This document shows, one piece after another, positions 49,693 through 62,000 of a DNA stretch of 64,000 nucleotides. The position numbers and the translations under genes are program-made. This DNA is from Cymbidium sinense. Lineage: Eukaryota > Streptophyta > Magnoliopsida > Asparagales > Orchidaceae. Below the pieces are notes generated by a model. It saw nothing but the letters and a program-made list of their open reading frames with translations. It did no database searches and was not told where the DNA came from. The stretch covers positions 70,638,443 to 70,702,442 of the forward strand of contig CM038229.1 in the NCBI GenBank assembly GCA_021442155.1, read 5' to 3'. The number at the start of each line of letters is the position of its first letter. Position 1 is the stretch's first letter.

Positions 49693-52600
49693 TGTTGACC
49701 TCATTTTTAGAATGAGCTCTCAACCCCTCCATCCTAGACATAAGACTCCTCTTAGACTTTAAGAGGTCCTTAGACTTAAGACACATCTAGTGATTAGCTC
49801 GACACTCCAACCTAGCCCTAGAAGACTTAGAAGAGTTAGCCATAGGAATAGGTCATGCCTAAGGGGTGTTAGGAAAATTTTCTACCCTTAACTGAAACCA
49901 TTTCTCACTTTCCTTCCTTCAAGTGAAACTCCAAATCAATTCTGCTTGATTTTCTCCAAACTCAAATTAATTCCATGATTCAATTTCATGATTGAAATCT
50001 ATGATTGAAACCCATGATCAAAATTCATCATAAATTCCTAAGTCCAAATTTTGCCTAAGTTCTTAATTTTCCCTTAAGGACTTAACCAAAATCATGATTC
50101 AAACATATTCAAACCTTTGAGATTTTTGCATAATTTATTTATATTCTCATTTATATTCACATATATAAATGAAATATAAATTCAAATCAATCAAACTAAA
50201 CTCAAAATTCCAAATCAATTCATGAAAATTTTCTTAAGTCCCATTAATTTTCCATTAAAGGACTTAGCCAAAATCAATATTAAACCTTAATCAAACCTAT
50301 TCAAATTGATGGGATTTTCTCAAAACTTATAGATATTCTCATTTGTATTATCATATGTAAATGAAATATAAATTTAAATTGATCAAATCAAAGGCAAAAA
50401 TGAAATTTCAAATTTAAAATTCTTGAAATTCCCTTATATCCTTTAAAATTCCCTTTAATGGATTTAACCCAAATCATGATTAAACCACTTCAAACCCTCA
50501 GATCTTTCTCATAATCAATTTATATTCTCATTTATATTCACATATATAAATGAAATATAAATTCAAACAATCAAAACCACTTCCAAAAATTAAACTCAAA
50601 TCAACTCAAAATCTAATCTAAGTCTTTCAAGTCAAAATCTTGAACTTAGCCAAATCATTTTGAAAACAAGCCAAACTCTTGATTTTCTCTCATTGTTCAA
50701 TCAACCCTACAATCATGAGCTCATATATAAATCCAAACTTCAATCACTCAATCAAAACCTAGTTCCAAAAATCAAACCAAAAAGCCCCTTCATATTCTTC
50801 CTTTGAATATGAAATTTTCAAATGGATCAAAATCCATTTGACTTCAAACCACTTGTAAATGGATTTATATTTCAATCATGAGTCCATATACAAGATCAAC
50901 CAACTTCAAATCAAGCCATGACCAAGCCATTTGACCTACTTAGGCTCACTTGACCCAAAGTGATCTAAAGTACCCTTATGAGCCAACTTTTGATCATAAC
51001 CAAATTGGATAGAACCAAACTCATATTTCCCTCTCATCATGGGATGATCAATCAATCAAATTGGGTCAAGTCAAACCTAAGGGTTGACCAAGTCAACACT
51101 TAACCTAAAATGAAACCTAACATAGCCAAATTCCACCATAGGCCAAATTGATTGAAACCATTGATCAAAGTTCACTCATGACTTTTATTTGAACATGACC
51201 AAGCCAACATTTGAGCCTAACCTAGCCCAATCGGCCCACTTGACTCAAGTTGACCCATTTTGACCTGAAGAGCCAAAATGTGTCAAAATTTGATCTAAGC
51301 CAAATTGATTGAAACTAATGGGTCAAGTCCATCCTAAATCACTTGTGAAACTTGACCAAAGTCTCACCAACTAGACCCAATCCCAGCCCAATTTTTAGAC
51401 CAACATGACCTAAATGGGTCATGTTGAGCCAAAATTGAACTTAACCCAAATTGATCAAAGATCAAATCCACCTCTATATGACTAACCTAGCCTATACCTC
51501 CCCTTGACCTACCCCAAATAGGTCAAATGGGTCAAATAGGTCAACTTGACCCATTTGACCTAAATAAAGTCATATTTACAAAAACTAAATATATACTAAA
51601 TTGAATTGAACCAAAGCCACCAAAATATTTCAAAAGGAATCACCCAACTTGGTTTGACCCAATTTGACTAATTGGTCAACTTGACCCAAGTTGACCCATT
51701 TTGACCTAAATGGGTCAACATGAGCCAAACCCTATCAAATGGATTCCAAATCTAATTAAACTTGGACAAACCTAGTTTCTCCACATACCCAACATGTCCA
51801 AAGTGAAAAAAAAATAGAAAAATGACCATCCTACCTCGAGGCCATAGAATAAATTTTGGCTTACTCCGTGGGTATTTTGGTCAGACCCTCTTCACAATCA
51901 CTTGAGGCTTTCCTAAAAGCTCAAGGGGACTTAGTGATGAGTGGTTCACCCAACCAAATGAGTTTGGGTCAGTCCATTTGGCCCATAGACTAAACCCGAC
52001 CACTTGGCTTGAAATTGAGTTTTCAAATTCCCTCTTAAGCTCAATTTTAGCACATGGGAAGTTGGCAATCCACTCAAGGGATCAAACTGACCATATGCAC
52101 ACCCAAAATAACCAAAACAACTTCTCTAATCTCAGGAATTGGACCAAAATGCTAAGGAATGGTTCGACCATCCGATTGCCATAGGGGGAGATATACTCCC
52201 CCTAATTCAATGAAATTTCATTACACTCACTATCGATTAGAGCCTAAGAACCCAGAGCAACCACCTCAGAGCATTCCCAAGCACCTTAGATAAGATTTGA
52301 ATTTACTAATTCTTGATTTTTGCATAGTGCAAAATAGGGGAGCTCAATCCACTAACCAATTTATGCTATACTTAATATTAATCCAATTACTCTTGCACAC
52401 TCCATCAGAGGGTCAAATCGAATTTTCCCAAGCTTTGATTGAAGTTCCCTTAGCAAGGAAGACTTCAATTGGATCAAAGCCGAAGCCCAAGTGAAGTGGT
52501 GTTGGTCTACCCATTGATCCACTCAATCTTAAGGCCTAGGAATTTCAACAGAGCTTCGTCTCCACCAAACAAAGCTACCTCATTGATCTCGAGCACTGGT

Positions 52601-53325
52601 GATCACCTCCGGTGAGGTATGGAATTTTTCGATCACTAAACTCAATGTGGTGTGGAGCTTTATGAAGGAAAGCTTCACCTTATCGAATTTTGACCGTTGG
52701 ATTTGCCGTTCTATCTCTTTAGATGGTGTGGATTAAATTTTGTGTGATTTCGTGCTAGATTGAGCTTGGATCTTCCCCTTGATCATCGATCTCGGATCAA
52801 GGGAAGAATATGAGCTCTCACCATCCATCCGTAGATTTTGGATGGACGACTGAGATTATTTAACACATTTTAGAAATCAATTATCCTTTTAAAATCATGA
52901 GTGAACGGCTGAGGACATAAGTGCGTGCGCCACCACCGCCATTTGGGATGTGATGTTTAAGTCACACCCTCACGGTGCGACGTGTGTAAAGCACGCTAAT
53001 CGCCTCCACCACGTGTCACATCGTGAGCTGAGGATTAAGTAGGGATTAGTTAAATGCCTAATTAATGCCTAATTAATTCCTAATTAATCCATAGAACTTC
53101 TAAAATTCATAACTCTTCATTGAAAAATCAGAAAAACAAAAGGAAAATTGCTATGGAAAGATAATTTCTTTTAGAATATTTTTAAAATGTTTTAAATATA
53201 TTTTGAATTACTCTTTTCTCTGAATTTGTGTTTCTTTAGGAGTATTAATTATCTAATTATCCTATAATTAGGTCATCAATTAATCTCAAATTTTTAAGGT
53301 TCAATTTAGGGAATGATCTCTGCTT
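49693..53325 (+). repeat. 5' portion of the LTR of element D
   Basis: It starts TGTTGACCTCATTTTTAG. It has three AT-rich repeat units (50120-50580), the W-box stretch (50930-51740) and the perfect GGGGGAG palindrome (52184-52202). It stops at ATGATCTCTGC (53325), about halfway through the LTR, where sequence switches to an inverted 3' region. Confidence 0.8.
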
Positions 53326-55156
53326 AGTATAGTTTTGCCTAGACCTACCTCAAATTTATTGAACCAAAGGGAATAGCTTCTCGGTCGATGAGAGAACTAT
53401 CCGACCAAAGGAGTGTCTTTTGATTTGCAATGATCAATTGAAGGAAAGAAAGCTCAGGGACTCACATCTTTCACTAGATTAGACTACTGGGGTGATCGGT
53501 TACTTTGGTCAACAAATCAACCCCACCTGCTTCATCGGCCAGGAATCATGCTAGAAAGAATGCATCATAGTCTTACATCTTTCAAAGCGAAATGATTATT
53601 GAGGTAACCTGTTTGTGGAAAAAATAGATTGAACAGGACCTAAGGGTGACTATGGAGTGAGTACCGACTTGAGAATTTATCTCAACTCAGGTAGTTAGAC
53701 AATTTCTATAGGAAGTTCTGCTGACACTGCCCTAAAGATAGGATGCCTTCTTGGGAGAAGGGGCCCTTTGGGGCTTGAATTCCTAATCCACAAGAAAAAA
53801 TTTTGGTTTGTTTGTTTATTTTATTTTAACAAGGACCCTGTTAGTTTGCGAGGGATCAAACTGAGAAGGGAGATTAGCTTATATTGGACCTATCTCGCAT
53901 TTCTTGAACCAAGGGAGAATCTACGCATCAGCTGGACAGATTCTCCAACCACAGGGGTGGCTACTAGGAAAGGGGAACTGTCCAATCCAAAAGTAACCTA
54001 GGTAGTGTCTAAATGGGGTTGCAAAGGACTTGATCCTAATAGAATGCCTGTAGGGGAAGGGGCCAACAAAGGCTAAGTCCAACACCCTAGAGAAAATGAC
54101 ATGGCTAGTCATATATCCAATAGGTATTCGGTGTCCAACTCAAGGAGAAAGCTTGGGGACTCACATTTACCAAGAGTGGTATACTCATCGAGTGAGTCAC
54201 TGTCAGCATTGCGAACATCAACCAACCTAAGGTGCTTGTCAGTTTGCAACAATTAGCCTAGGAAGAAAGCTCGGGACTCACATCCTTCCATAGTTGAACT
54301 GATTGCAGGGATAGTGTATCTTCGGCCCGACAGGTGCCATCCAACCTAGGGTGACTACTGAGTGAATGCTACTAGGGGACTTAAATAAGTTCAAATGTGG
54401 TCAAGAGGAAAGGAGCCTCTGGGGACTTATCTTAAACCTCAAATATACTCAACCTAGTTACTACATGATGGTTAGTTCAAGAAAAAAGTACGGGGATTCA
54501 CATTTTTTTAAACGAAGTCAACATGAGGTAGCTTACTGGCTGGGCAGTGAAGACTACCATACTAACAAGACGCTCATCAATTTGCAATAGTCAAGTTAGA
54601 AAGAAAGTACAGGGACTCACATCTTCCAATAAATGACCACTGGGATGACACACTAGTAAGATAGCATGTAGACCCGACCTAGAGTAGCTAATGAGTGAGT
54701 GCCACATGGGGCTTGTTCCCACATCAAAATAGCCTAAGACAAAAGATTTATGTTTGATTTATGCATATGTTAAAAGGAATAGGATGCCTCTGGGAGACTA
54801 TTACACCTAACCTAAAAAACACGTTGGGGAATTTGAAATGATGCCACGGGTGGCAATAAGAGTTCCCACTAAGAAAAGATGTTGCTTGGGTTCTCTTACA
54901 CCTATCTTATTTATGCTAATCGAAATAGGATGCCTCTCGGGTTCTCTTACACCTATTCTAAAAGCATCGAGAGATTGTGTTCATGTTGTGAAAAAGAGAT
55001 AGGATGCCACTGGGGGACTCTTACGCCTACCATAAACATGCCATAGTAGATTCGCAAGTCAAGCAAATAATACTTCGAAAGAAGAGAAGATTTGATGAAT
55101 GAAATCAGATTTTATTCTTTTTTATTAATGATGATTGTCTTCAAACAAGTTTTGTT
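53326..55156 (-). other. Inverted copy of the non-coding 3' region
   Basis: Read on the minus strand, this matches 25434 to about 27560 of element B, including GATGTGAGTCCC repeats and GTGTAAGAGAACC(C/T) motifs near 54890-54960. It lacks the last kilobase and the LTR that should follow. Confidence 0.8.
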
Positions 55157-56385
55157 TCATGGGTAATATTTTTTTAGATAGAGCCCATTAATTGGAAGCA
55201 TCATGTGTTTTCCTTTACAATCAATAAGCTGATAAGATCCTCCTTGGTATGCCTTCTCTATGACATAGGGGCCTTCCCAAGTGGGTTTAAACTTGCCTCC
55301 CATCTTTTGATGGGCAACAATTGGTCTCCTTAGGACTAACACAAGCTCTCCTACTCAGAAAGACCTAGGGTGGACCAGCTTGTTGTGAGCTTGAATCATT
55401 TTTACTTTATACAACTCGAGATTTTGGGATGCCCGTAGGGGCTTGTCCTCTAAACCATCGAGCTCTTCTAACTACAACTTGATATTCTACTCTGAAGTGA
55501 TCTTGCTACCCAATGTTATCCTTAGTAACGGGAGTTAAACTTCTAAAGGAAGAACGGCTTCGGACCCATACACTAAGAAAAATGTTGTAGACTGAGTTGG
55601 AGTTTTGTATGTGGTGCGGTAGGCCCACAAAGCTTCAACCAACTGCTCATTCCACTATCGTTTGTTGTCATCCAATGTCTTCTTCAGTATCTGGATGAGA
55701 GTTTTATTGAATGCTTTTGCTAAGCCATTTGCTCTGGGGTAGTAGATAGTGGAGTATCTCTAATTTATACCATGTCTTATGGCAAAGCTGTTGATCTTCA
55801 TGCTTTTGAATGCAGCACCATTATCAAATATAATTCAGGTACCTCGAACCTATAGCATGATTCTGAAAAACTAAAGCACATGCCGAAATGGACCTCTGAG
55901 TGGGATGGCTTCACCACTTCAAAAGTAGTGCTAAGATGAATGAATTGATGCCCCTTGGAAGGAGGAGGATCGATCGGACCTATAATGTCAGTACCCCAAC
56001 ACTCAAATGGCTATGAAGCCATTGTAGGGTGTAAAATGTTGGGTAGCTGGTGGAGGATCACACTGTGCACCTGACACTGATGGCATCTCCAAGCTACATC
56101 CATGTAAACTGTGATCATAGAAGGCCAGTAGTATCCAAGTCACTTGATCTTGATCTTCATCTTTAGACTGGATTGATGAGCTCCACATAGACCTGAATGT
56201 ACCTCGGTTATAATGTCATGGACTTCGTGCTTGTCCAAATAATGTAACCACATTTGGTCAAAGGAACAGCGGTACAGGGTGTCATCAATAAGAGCATATG
56301 AGAGAGCTCTCTGTTTCACCTGATCAACTTGTGATTTCTCTTGAGGTAGTTTGACGGTGTTTAAGTAATCTATGAATGGTTACCT
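55157..56385 (-). pseudogene. Integrase of the inverted fragment
   Basis: Minus-strand reading. The C-terminal GPY-like tail is open at 55157-55342 (RRPIVAHQKMGGKFKPTWEGPYVIEKAY...LKKYYP). The zinc-finger CHQC codons are at 56074-56085 (plus coordinates). A tail-like ending at 55157 agrees with the stop position in B. The core between is broken by several stops, for example near 55640 and 55780. Confidence 0.75.
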
Positions 56386-56967
56386 CCAATCTAGCTCCTT
56401 GTCCATTTTGGTAACGGCAACCTCTCCTTCAAGGGAAAGTCTCTCAATGAGTTCAGCATTAATAAGGGATATGACTTGTCTATTTTGGACCCTTATTGAG
56501 ATTGACTCATCTTTCGGACATGCCAACTCTTTAGAAATTTTGGCCAAGGCATTTGCTACTGCATTCTCTGCTCGGGGAACCTTATAGATGATGACTTCAG
56601 GAATTTGGGCTAACAACTTCATGGTATACACATAGTAATGACGAAGCTTAGGTTTGAGAATCTGGTAGGACCCGACAATTTGGTTGATGACCAACTGAGA
56701 ATCTCCAAAGATGTTAATGCTTTTGACACTGATAGTGATGGATAACTCTAGACTAAAAATCAAAGCCTCATACTCAGCTTCGTTGTTGGTGCAAGGGATG
56801 GATAGATAGTATGAGAATCTCATCACATCACAGTTTGGAGTTAGGAGAACTATTCCTACCCCTACCTTTCCTGGGAGAATAGATCGTGGTGCTTCACCTT
56901 TAAGAAAAGAAGTAGCACCATAAAAATACATGTCCCATCGATGGTTGCTAGCCTCGCCTAAGTTCAT
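56380..56967 (-). pseudogene. Second RNase H (aRH type) of the inverted fragment, longest open frame in the window
   Basis: 195 codons are open, the longest frame here. Motifs: MYFYGATSF, VGVGIVLLTPNCDVMRFS, CTNNEAEYEALIFSLEL, FGDSQLVINQIVGSY, YKVPRAENAVANALAKISKEL. The frame runs into the integrase lead-in (EVAVTKMDKELDWR). The first catalytic Asp (as in MYFDGA of B) is Tyr here, so the enzyme would be inactive even if translated. The Glu and middle Asp are kept. Confidence 0.8.
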
Positions 56968-56999
56968 GATTCTTTCATCGGGGAGATCGTCACTAAGAG

Positions 57000-57450
57000 G
57001 AGAATCAATAGGAAGTGGATGTGTTGCTAAGAATTCTACTAGTGCCTATCTTTTTACTGCATGGAAAGGTATGAATGTGATGTCAAACTATGAAAGTATC
57101 ATGGACTAGCATGCCAAACGTCCAGAAAGTGTTGGCTGTGTCTTGAGATACTGTAGTGGATTGATTCGGGAGATCAAGTTCACCTTATGAGAAAGCTTGT
57201 AATGTCGTAGCTTCTGAGATGCAAAGATCAAAGTTAGGCAATGTTTCTCAATATGTGGATAGTTTACTTCAGCAGGGATCAGATGATGGCTGAGGTAGTA
57301 GAGAGCATTTTCCTTCCCCTCGTCATTGGCTTGGAACAACAGAGCACTGAGAGAGTCATCTAATGCAATAGTGTAAAGGATGAGTGGCCTAGCCGGGATA
57401 GGGGCTGCTAGAACTAGCAGCTTCACCAAGTATTATTTGATGTCTTTGAA
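57000..57450 (-). pseudogene. Gypsy RNase H of the inverted fragment
   Basis: Open at 57106-57429 on the minus strand: PLILYTIALDDSLSALLFQ, ENALYYLSHHLIPAEVNYPHIEKHCLTL, KLSHKVNLISRINPLQYL. It lies directly after RT and before the second RNase H, the same order as in B. Confidence 0.8.
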
Positions 57451-58248
57451 TGCGTGCTAACACTTGTCATCCCACTTAAACTTGGCATCCTTTTTGACAA
57501 GTGTTGAAAATAGCTTGCATCTCCCCGATAAGTTTGAAATAAATCATCTTAGATACGCCAGCCATCCTTGAAAGGATCTAAGTTGAGTTAAACTCTTAGG
57601 AAGTGGCATTTCTAAGATAGCTTTGATCTTTTCTGGATCTATTTCTATTCCTCAATGTTGGACAACAAACCCATGAAATTTCCCTGGAGCGACTCTGAAT
57701 GCACACTTCAGGGGATTCATTTTGAGGTTATATTATCTTAACCGTTCAAAAACTACTCTCAAGTCAAAGAGGTGGTCTTCCTTTTCTTTTCTCTTGACTA
57801 CTAGATCATCAACGTAGCACTCAAACTGATGATGGATGAGTTCATTGAAGATCTTTGTTATGGCCTGTTGGTATGTAGCACTAGCATTTTTAAGGCTGAA
57901 ATGCATGACCCTATAATAGAAGATTTCGATCAGGGTTCAAAAAGCAGTGTTTCTTTCATTTTTGTGAGACATCTTAATTTGGTTATAGCTAGATGACCCA
58001 TCCATGAAAGGGAAGACTGCATGAGATGAGGCAATGCCCACCATTAACTCTAGTATAGGAAGAGGAAACTCATCCTTAAGACATGCCTTATTCAAGTCCC
58101 TAAAATCGACACATATGTGAATTTGGTCATTCTTCTTCTTAACTGAGATGACACTAGCTAACTAGGTAGGATATTTTTTCCCCTAATGAAATCAGCATCG
58201 ATCAGTTTCTTGACTCTAAAAATGACCTATTATTCAATTTCTAATCGT
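57451..58248 (-). pseudogene. Reverse transcriptase of the inverted fragment
   Basis: The minus strand encodes FNELIHHQFECYVDDLVVK (YVDD at 57805-57816), LKNASATYQQAITKI, and the thumb sequence PEKIKAILEMPLPKSLTQLRS. Stops interrupt it. It begins abruptly at 58248 with a stretch matching B from 22339; the N-terminal part lies in the plus-strand piece 58600-59033. Confidence 0.8.
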
Positions 58249-58599
58249 CCATGATGAAGGGGAAGATCCAAGCTTGATCTAGCATGGAATCACATAAAAT
58301 TTAACCCACACCATCTAAAGAGATAGAACAGCAAATCCAAGGTCAAAATTTGATGAAGTGAAGATTTCCATCACAAAGCTCCACACCACATTAAGTTTAG
58401 TGATCGAAAAATTCCATACCTCATCGGAGGTTATCACCGATGCTCGAGATAAATGAGGTAGCTTCGTCTGGTGGAGACGAAGCCCTGTTGAAATTCCTAA
58501 GCCTTGAGATTGAGTGGATCAATGGGTAGACCATCACCACTTCACTTAGGCTTCAGCTTTGATCCAGTTGAGCTCTTCCTTGCTATGGGAACTTCAATT
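58249..58599 (-). repeat. Inverted LTR fragment
   Basis: The reverse complement matches 52437-52787 of D's 5' LTR part, including the TTCAACAG(G/A)GCTTCGTCTCCACC stretch. Its end (AGATCTTCCCC... read on minus) continues in sequence into the plus-strand LTR that begins at 59034. Confidence 0.85.
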
Positions 58600-59033
58600 A
58601 GAGCAGGACTAGGATTCGGTACAGTGGGTTTAGTCGACGATAAAGGTTTTTGCCTAGTTGTTACCAAACATTTGGACTCTGAAAGGTTCATCTCACACAC
58701 CCCAAACTCTTATGAGAATGTGTGTTTAGAAACTTTAGATGATCCTGATGATCTCCAAGTCAAAGAGGCACCACCAGAATTTGAAGAGGAGATTCATTCA
58801 ACAATCGATAAACTAAAAGAAATCAACCTCGGGATAGAAGAAAATCCACGCCCGACATATATCAGTTCATTGCTGAATAAAGAAGAAACTAATGACTTAG
58901 TTAGGCTATTGACTGAGTTTAAAAACTATTTTGCATAGAGTTATGAAGAAATGCCTGGATTATCTCCTGATGTATCAGTCCATAAACTAGCAATAGACCC
59001 TATCGTTACCCCTAATAAGCAAGCTCCTAGATG
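58600..59033 (+). pseudogene. Pol linker and RT N-terminus, plus-strand piece of the small inversion
   Basis: Frame 58504-58938 begins in inverted LTR and becomes pol at 58600: LVVTKHLDSERFISHTPNSYENVCLETLDDPDDL, then ENPRPTYISSLLNKEETNDLVRLLTEF. A TAG follows, then SYEEMPGLSPDVSVHKLAIDP. It stops at CAAGCTCCTAGATG, exactly where the minus-strand RT piece at 58248 would continue. Confidence 0.85.
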
Positions 59034-62000
59034 TTTGATCAAGGGGAAGAACTTGGCTCATCTCAGCCATCCATCCGCACATTTTAGATGGACAGTTAAG
59101 ATTATTTAACACCTTTTAAAAATCAATTCTCTTAAAATCACAGGTGAATCCTTAGTTGTTCAATCTTTGATCAGACGACTGAGGATATAAGCGCGTGCAC
59201 TGCCGCCACCATTTAGGATGTGATGTTTAAGTCACACCGTCATGGCGTGATGCATGTAAAGCGTGCTGATCGTCGCCGCCACATGTCACGCCATGAGCTG
59301 AGGATTAAGTAGGGATTAGTTAAATGCCTAATTAATTCCTAATTAATCCATAAAACTCCTAAAATTCATAACTCTTCATAGAAAAATAAAAAAAAATAAA
59401 AGGAAAAATGCTATGGAAAGATAATTTCATTTAGAATATCCTAAAAATGGTTTCAATAGATTTTGAATTACTCTTTTCTCTGAATTTGGGTTTCTTCAGG
59501 AATCTTAATTAGCTAATTATCCTCTAATTAGGTCCTCAATTAATCTCAAATTTCTAAGGTTCATTTTAGGGGATGACCTCTACCTTCCCTAATTTTCATG
59601 AGATTTATTGATGGCTCAATTGAGAAAAATGCTATTTCATTCTACAATTACCTCTTTCATGTAAATAAGGGTAATTACAGTATGATTAGTGGATTTATCC
59701 TATGATTAGGGTTGACTAAGGTTAGATCCAATAAGTAGGAGGTTTATGGAAAACTTTTGGGGGCATTTTCCCCAAGCTATTCCCTAACCCCCCTCTTCTC
59801 TCCTTAATCCCTCTTAATTAAGGGTTAATTCATTAATTATCCACTTAATCAATTTTCAAAAATTCTAAAAAAGTTCTAGAACTTAATTAATCTACCATTA
59901 TTTTTTGTAGATGCTTAGGTGTTTACTGGCCTAAGTTCAATTAAGAAAATCAAGATCCAATTCACATGTGTGTAAGGGTATTTTAAAATTACTTAAGCTA
60001 AACCCCTTAGCTTAATTAACTTTTAATTGTAAGCCAAATTGCATTAGGCCTTTTCATTATTAGGTGCATTGCAAATTTAAATTTCTTTGTGAGTTTTATG
60101 TCATCTCATTGGCTCATAATTACTTAGTTAGTTCATCTAAGGTGGTCTAGGTAAGGGTTAATTAAGTCACTAAATTCATACCTTAACCTAATCAACATTT
60201 TAAAATGGATCTAATTACCTACAAATTAAACAAAAATCTCAAACACATGTGGGAATGGGTTAGGAATAGTAAACTCATTTCACCTTTTCAAAATTAAATC
60301 AAACTTCAAACTAAACAAAAATTATTTTAAAATTCACTTTGATTTATTCTAAATTTTCTTATTCTATAAGAATGTCTTTAGGATTTAAGTAAAGTGAGTT
60401 TGTTTACATGCTTTCATTGCTTTGGATCTTTCCCAACATGTTAAGTTGTATGCCATGTGATTCATGCATTCATAGTTTCATGTTTCAAATTTAAATGAAA
60501 AATAAAAATTTTTTACTTTATGTAAATTTGCATGTGTTGGCTAAAGTAAAATATGAATGGCTATTATTACTACTAAATCTAAATTATTTTCAAAATATAT
60601 ATATCAAATATCAAATCTGAAGGTATGCTATTTATATTTTAATTTTAAGCTTGCATGTGAAATATTATAAAGGTATGCTTATTATAGGTTTCTTTTCTTT
60701 CCTATGTTGGTATAGTTTTGAATAGGAATTTTGGTGAGACATAAGGTTAATTTGAAAAGGACTTAATGCTCACCTAATTTCATATCCTATTCATCCCTAT
60801 GCTACCATCTAAAGAGGGTTTCCTACACTTACGTACATAAATTATATAAACAAAACAAATCTATTAAATAATTTTTGCATTTTCCTTTTCCATTTCATTT
60901 CTTTTGCACATATGCTTGCATTTAAGGAAAGTGGTATATTAGTCTGGACAACCCCGGGGTTGTGAGGCTTTAAGTAGCCCCAAGTAAATCTTGTACCTTA
61001 CACCCCTGGTACTAACAATGGCGCTGTACTCACTTATGCTTTTATGCATTTATGTGTGCATGTGAAAATTGGAAAAGGAATTCTTTTTCTACTTAAAGAA
61101 AATCATGCATATCAAACTTCCAAATTTCTTTAAATGAATTACTTAGCATGCATCATAAAGTGTGTCTAATACTCTCATTCGCATGTATATTTATGCTTGG
61201 GGTCTATCCATATGTGTGTTATATATGTTGAAAAAGAAATGAAGTAATGTGTGTTATGTGAATTTTGATTCATTTTATTTAATCTTAAAATGCCTTTCTT
61301 TTTGAATAGGTTTATTTAGAGTTTATTTAAACTTAGGATTAATTAATAGATTTAATCAAAACATTCATCTAAATGAAATTAAAATGTGAACTTACATTAG
61401 ATTACTTAAGGTTAGGGAAGGAAAGAGAGGCTCCCTTCTCTTTCCCTCTCTTCATAACCTTGTATTTAATTGTAGGATCTACTTAAACCAAATCAAAATA
61501 TAAAATAAAATCAATCCAAACTAACTAAACAACTTAAATGAAACCCTCCTCTAAGTTGAACATGTTCTCCACACTTAGAAAATTTGAACGTAAAGCCCTA
61601 GCTAAGCATACCACACAAAAATTCAAAGCACACACATTAGCCTAAGTCACCACTTCTAGCTTTAGGTTAGGTTGATGCATAGTTTAATGTTATATTTTAT
61701 TTTGTGATATATGTTTTAGACTGAATGTTAGGGTGTATGCTCCTAGAATCAATTGCAGGATGTTCTTAATCTAATTATTCTTTTCTGCAGAGGATTGTAC
61801 ATAAGGGGCGCTACCATAAACAAAAATATAATTACTTCTTGCTTGCAGGGGTTCATACCCCATTGCATAATCCATAGGCCAGGTGGACTTAGTCACCTAT
61901 GTGTGGGGTGATAAGTCTAATATACATGCTTGGGATTTGTGTGGTGTGATTTAACTAACCTTTGCTTTGTAGGTGTTAGTTAGATTTCTACTTTTCCTTT

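Noticed and set aside
56003..56188. Minus-strand 61-codon frame near the inverted integrase
   Set aside because: It is in the wrong frame for the CHQC zinc finger encoded at the same place.
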